From the NCBI RefSeq assembly GCF_001556045.1, contig NZ_LSIC01000083.1:20552-84551 (forward strand): a stretch of DNA of 64,000 nt, given 5' to 3'. Below are positions 62,091 through 64,000 of this stretch, one piece after another (positions within the stretch are counted from its first letter, which is position 1; every line of letters starts with the position of its first letter). Source of the DNA: Bradyrhizobium sp. CCH5-F6. GTDB lineage: Bacteria; Pseudomonadota; Alphaproteobacteria; Rhizobiales; Xanthobacteraceae. The notes below the pieces were generated by a model that saw only the letters and a list, made by a program, of their open reading frames with translations, had not been told where the DNA came from and made no database searches. Position numbers and translations under genes: made by a program.

Positions 62091-63010
62091 AGCCCGCGGC
62101 CGCTCAGGATGTGACGAGCCTCGGCGGCGCCATCGGCCGACGCGGGAACGCTCTCGGCGGCGTAGCGGCCGTCCTCGTCATAGGATACGGCGCGGGCGTT
62201 CTGGAGTGCCCGGCCTCGGCTGCGGCTCGACGCCGACATTTCCGAGGTCGCGTTCAGCGATGCGACATCGGCCGAAGTGCTGCCGAGATTGTAGGGGCGC
62301 CCTTCCGGCATCGGGACCTCGCCGCGAATGGCGCCGCGGGTCGAGGACGGCAATTCCGGCACGAACGGCTTTGCCGAGGCGACCCGGACCATCGATGGGG
62401 ATGGTGCGGGAACGCCGGTGCGCAGGGTCGCCAGGAGCTGGCGGTCGTCGGAGCCTTCAAGTGGCGCCCGGCCGACATATTCGACACGCACCTTGGCAAC
62501 ACCATGTCCTTTGAATTCAAGGAGTTCGGCGGCCTTGTTCGAAACGTCGATGAGGCGGTTGCCGTGATAGGGCCCGCGGTCATTGACGCGGACGATCAGC
62601 GACTTGCCGTTCGAGATATTGGTCACCCGCGCGTAGGACGGCATCGGCAGGGTCGGATGCGCCGCGGTCAGCGAAGTCATGTCGAACACTTCGCCGTTGG
62701 CAGTCAGGCGGCCGTGGAAATCATCGCCATACCAGGACGCCATGCCCTCGGCGCGGTAGTTCACGTCCTCCTCGGGCACGTAGGTCTTGCCCGCCACGAC
62801 ATAGGGCTTGCCGACGCGGTAGGTGCCGCCGCCCTTCGGGACCGGATCGCCAAAGGCCACGACCCGGGGACTCGAGGACACCCCGTATTTCGGATCGACG
62901 CGGCTGGCGAATTTGTTCGAGGAGGCACAATTGGCGAGCGCGAGGCAAGTCGCCACCGCCGCAACACCGCGCGCGGCCCGCAAAACCGAATCTGACCGTC
63001 GGATCCCCAT
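62084..63010 (-). CDS. rlpA: RlpA-like lipoprotein / septal ring lytic transglycosylase
   Basis: 308 residues from the ATG at 63010 (MGIRRSDSVLRAARGV). Lipobox LANC at about residue 28 marks it as a lipoprotein. The double-psi beta-barrel (about 95-180) has the conserved GMASWYGDDFHGRLTANGEVFD and IVRVNDRGPY motifs, including the Asp of family lytic enzymes. Unlike E. coli RlpA, there is no C-terminal SPOR domain: the tail is Ser/Arg-rich and disordered. Expected to cleave naked glycan at septa. Convergent with the epoxide hydrolase gene. Confidence 0.9.
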   Translation of the reverse strand: MGIRRSDSVLRAARGVAAVATCLALANCASSNKFASRVDPKYGVSSSPRVVAFGDPVPKGGGTYRVGKPYVVAGKTYVPEEDVNYRAEGMASWYGDDFHGRLTANGEVFDMTSLTAAHPTLPMPSYARVTNISNGKSLIVRVNDRGPYHGNRLIDVSNKAAELLEFKGHGVAKVRVEYVGRAPLEGSDDRQLLATLRTGVPAPSPSMVRVASAKPFVPELPSSTRGAIRGEVPMPEGRPYNLGSTSADVASLNATSEMSASSRSRGRALQNARAVSYDEDGRYAAESVPASADGAAEARHILSGRGLY

Positions 63011-63367
63011 GCGCCCCAAATACCACTTCGCCGGAGGCGTACCCAACCCGCTTTGGCTACGGGAGAGCGCTGTCCGGTCCTCTGATTCCGAGGCGGCCCA
63101 CCACCGCGCCGGACGTGGTAACGATAACGCAACCCGAACACGGCGGAAATGGGGAGCCCACGGCGATCAAGCCAGGATGGTAAACGCGAGGTTCCTTTTC
63201 CCGGTGATCCACCGAAGCTGGGCGCGCTGCTCTGTGCCAAGGCTGGACATTCTGTTGCGCCAAATCCTCACTCCACCCCCATTGTCACCCCACTCCCGGA
63301 AATTCTTTTGACTGTGCAAGGCTGCCCGCGTTCTCTCGGGTGCAAGGGCGGGATTTGGAATTTAACG
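63011..63367. other. Promoter side of rlpA, no gene seen
   Basis: 357 bases that hold the rlpA promoter on the minus strand. No ORF has a recognisable protein pattern on either strand. Confidence 0.5.
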
Positions 63368-63457
63368 ATGATCGAGACGGTTTCGGCACTGATGGGTCTG
63401 GTGAGCGCGGGGATCTTCCTGGCCCATGCGTTTGAAGGTTACCGCACGAGGGCGTGA
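63368..63457 (+). CDS. Small membrane protein (29 aa)
   Basis: MIETVSALMGLVSAGIFLAH followed by AFEGYRTRA: one short transmembrane helix with a positive C-terminus. It looks like the mini-membrane proteins common in Bradyrhizobium, though I cannot name a family. The Shine-Dalgarno is weak. Ends 103 bases before the next mini-ORF. Confidence 0.5.
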   Translation: MIETVSALMGLVSAGIFLAHAFEGYRTRA

Positions 63458-63559
63458 GGCACTCGCGTGGACGGCAAGCATCACCTCTTTCAAGGCAGCG
63501 CGTTCGGACGATCTTAATCGATCTGGTCGAGCATCGAAGATGAGAGCGGAAGGTGTCCC

Positions 63560-63658
63560 ATGCGTAACCATGATCTCGTATCCGATGGCTTCCTGGCATT
63601 GACCGCCGGCGGCTTGGTGCTGCTCTGCTCGAGCCTCGTCGCCCTGGCGTTTGCCTGA
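63560..63658 (+). CDS. Small membrane protein (32 aa)
   Basis: MRNHDLVSDGFLALTAGGLV and then LLCSSLVALAFA: polar start, hydrophobic helix to the end. GGAAGG lies 9 bases upstream of the ATG, a good ribosome-binding site. Family not recognised. Confidence 0.45.
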   Translation: MRNHDLVSDGFLALTAGGLVLLCSSLVALAFA

Positions 63659-63781
63659 GCCCCACTTTTCCTTTGCAACACCGGCTCCACCGCGCCGCAG
63701 CAGGCGCAACTGTGCCGCTCCCATTCAGTTGATTGAATTTCTGCGTTCGGCGCCTCGACCAATTGCGAGAGGCCATCACCA

Positions 63782-63925
63782 ATGAAGGTGACGCAAATGC
63801 TTGCCGAGAAATTCTTCCTGGTCTTGGAATCCCTGATCCGCAGCGACCGCACCTATCCTGATGGGAGCCCCCGGGTCATCAGCACCTCCGCGCACGTGCC
63901 GATCAAGCTGCCGGCGCGGCAATAG
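63782..63925 (+). CDS. Small soluble protein (47 aa)
   Basis: Starts MKVTQMLAEKFFLVLESLI and goes on to RSDRTYPDGSPRVISTSAHV, ending PIKLPARQ. GAGAGG lies 10 bases upstream of the ATG. An amphipathic helix then a Pro/Ser-rich tail. It resembles short conserved proteins annotated as hypothetical in Bradyrhizobium, but I cannot confirm it. Confidence 0.5.
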   Translation: MKVTQMLAEKFFLVLESLIRSDRTYPDGSPRVISTSAHVPIKLPARQ

Positions 63926-64000
63926 ACGGCGTCGGCAAGCCGGGGTGCGGATTCCGCTCGATGTCGCCCAGCATTCCGAGATGATCTCGCCCACCATTCC

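Noticed and set aside
1..64000. tRNA, rRNA, CRISPR array, IS element or prophage
   Set aside because: I saw no tRNA-like T-arm/acceptor pairs, no regularly spaced repeats and no transposase, integrase or phage-like protein.

Overview
The window is high-GC chromosomal DNA from an alphaproteobacterium, most likely Bradyrhizobium or a close relative. The pointers are the gene order ntrB-ntrC-ntrY-ntrX-hfq-hflX-mazG, an 82-residue alphaproteobacterial Hfq, the many ABC and TRAP uptake systems, and the block rlpA/dac-tmk-holB-metG-tatD-MBL hydrolase. I see no rRNA, tRNA, CRISPR array, insertion sequence or phage gene. This looks like core chromosome interleaved with metabolic accessory genes.

Layout. 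1-9942: nitrogen two-component systems (end of ntrB, then ntrC, ntrY, ntrX), hfq, hflX, mazG (minus) and queC. 9949-17351: a TonB-dependent receptor (minus), divergent from a substrate-binding protein/permease/ATPase importer (plus), which converges on a three-gene minus operon of uncharacterised cytoplasmic proteins. 17567-19217: cobalt-type nitrile hydratase (alpha, beta, activator), with an enoyl-CoA hydratase divergent from it. 20379-22990: methionine importer metNIQ behind a strongly structured leader. 23007-27381: AraC-family regulator, divergent from a NylB-like serine hydrolase and a copper amine oxidase. 27475-31019: small membrane protein, PilZ-HTH regulator, the remnant of a siderophore receptor, a PepSY membrane protein and a secreted protein. 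31224-37951: two DUF3604 (PHP-like) secreted proteins, one in an operon with a parvulin-type isomerase and a HupE-type permease, plus a GrlR-like protein. 38184-46193: Crp/Fnr regulator, a five-gene minus operon (LivK, LivH, fused LivM-LivG, LivF, aldehyde dehydrogenase) and a divergent AraC regulator broken by a frameshift. 46648-54252: a fused-permease TRAP transporter with an acyl-CoA ligase, facing a second three-part TRAP transporter. 54412-63010: housekeeping block (MBL hydrolase, tatD, metG, holB, tmk, D,D-carboxypeptidase), an alpha/beta hydrolase and rlpA. 63368-63925: three very small ORFs.

The best candidate for an undescribed system is 9949-17351. Its ATPase reads like Haemophilus MolC (a FecCD-type molybdate/tungstate importer). 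The neighbouring operon carries a possible FmdE-like protein and two glutamine-amidotransferase-fold-like proteins with no obvious catalytic triad. This could be a TonB-dependent oxyanion or metal-complex uptake and handling system. Its position beside a cobalt-type nitrile hydratase makes cobalt a rival hypothesis. The leader of metN and the start region of the binding-protein gene both look like RNA control elements.

All family assignments rest on reading motifs and on memory of the families; no database search was run.
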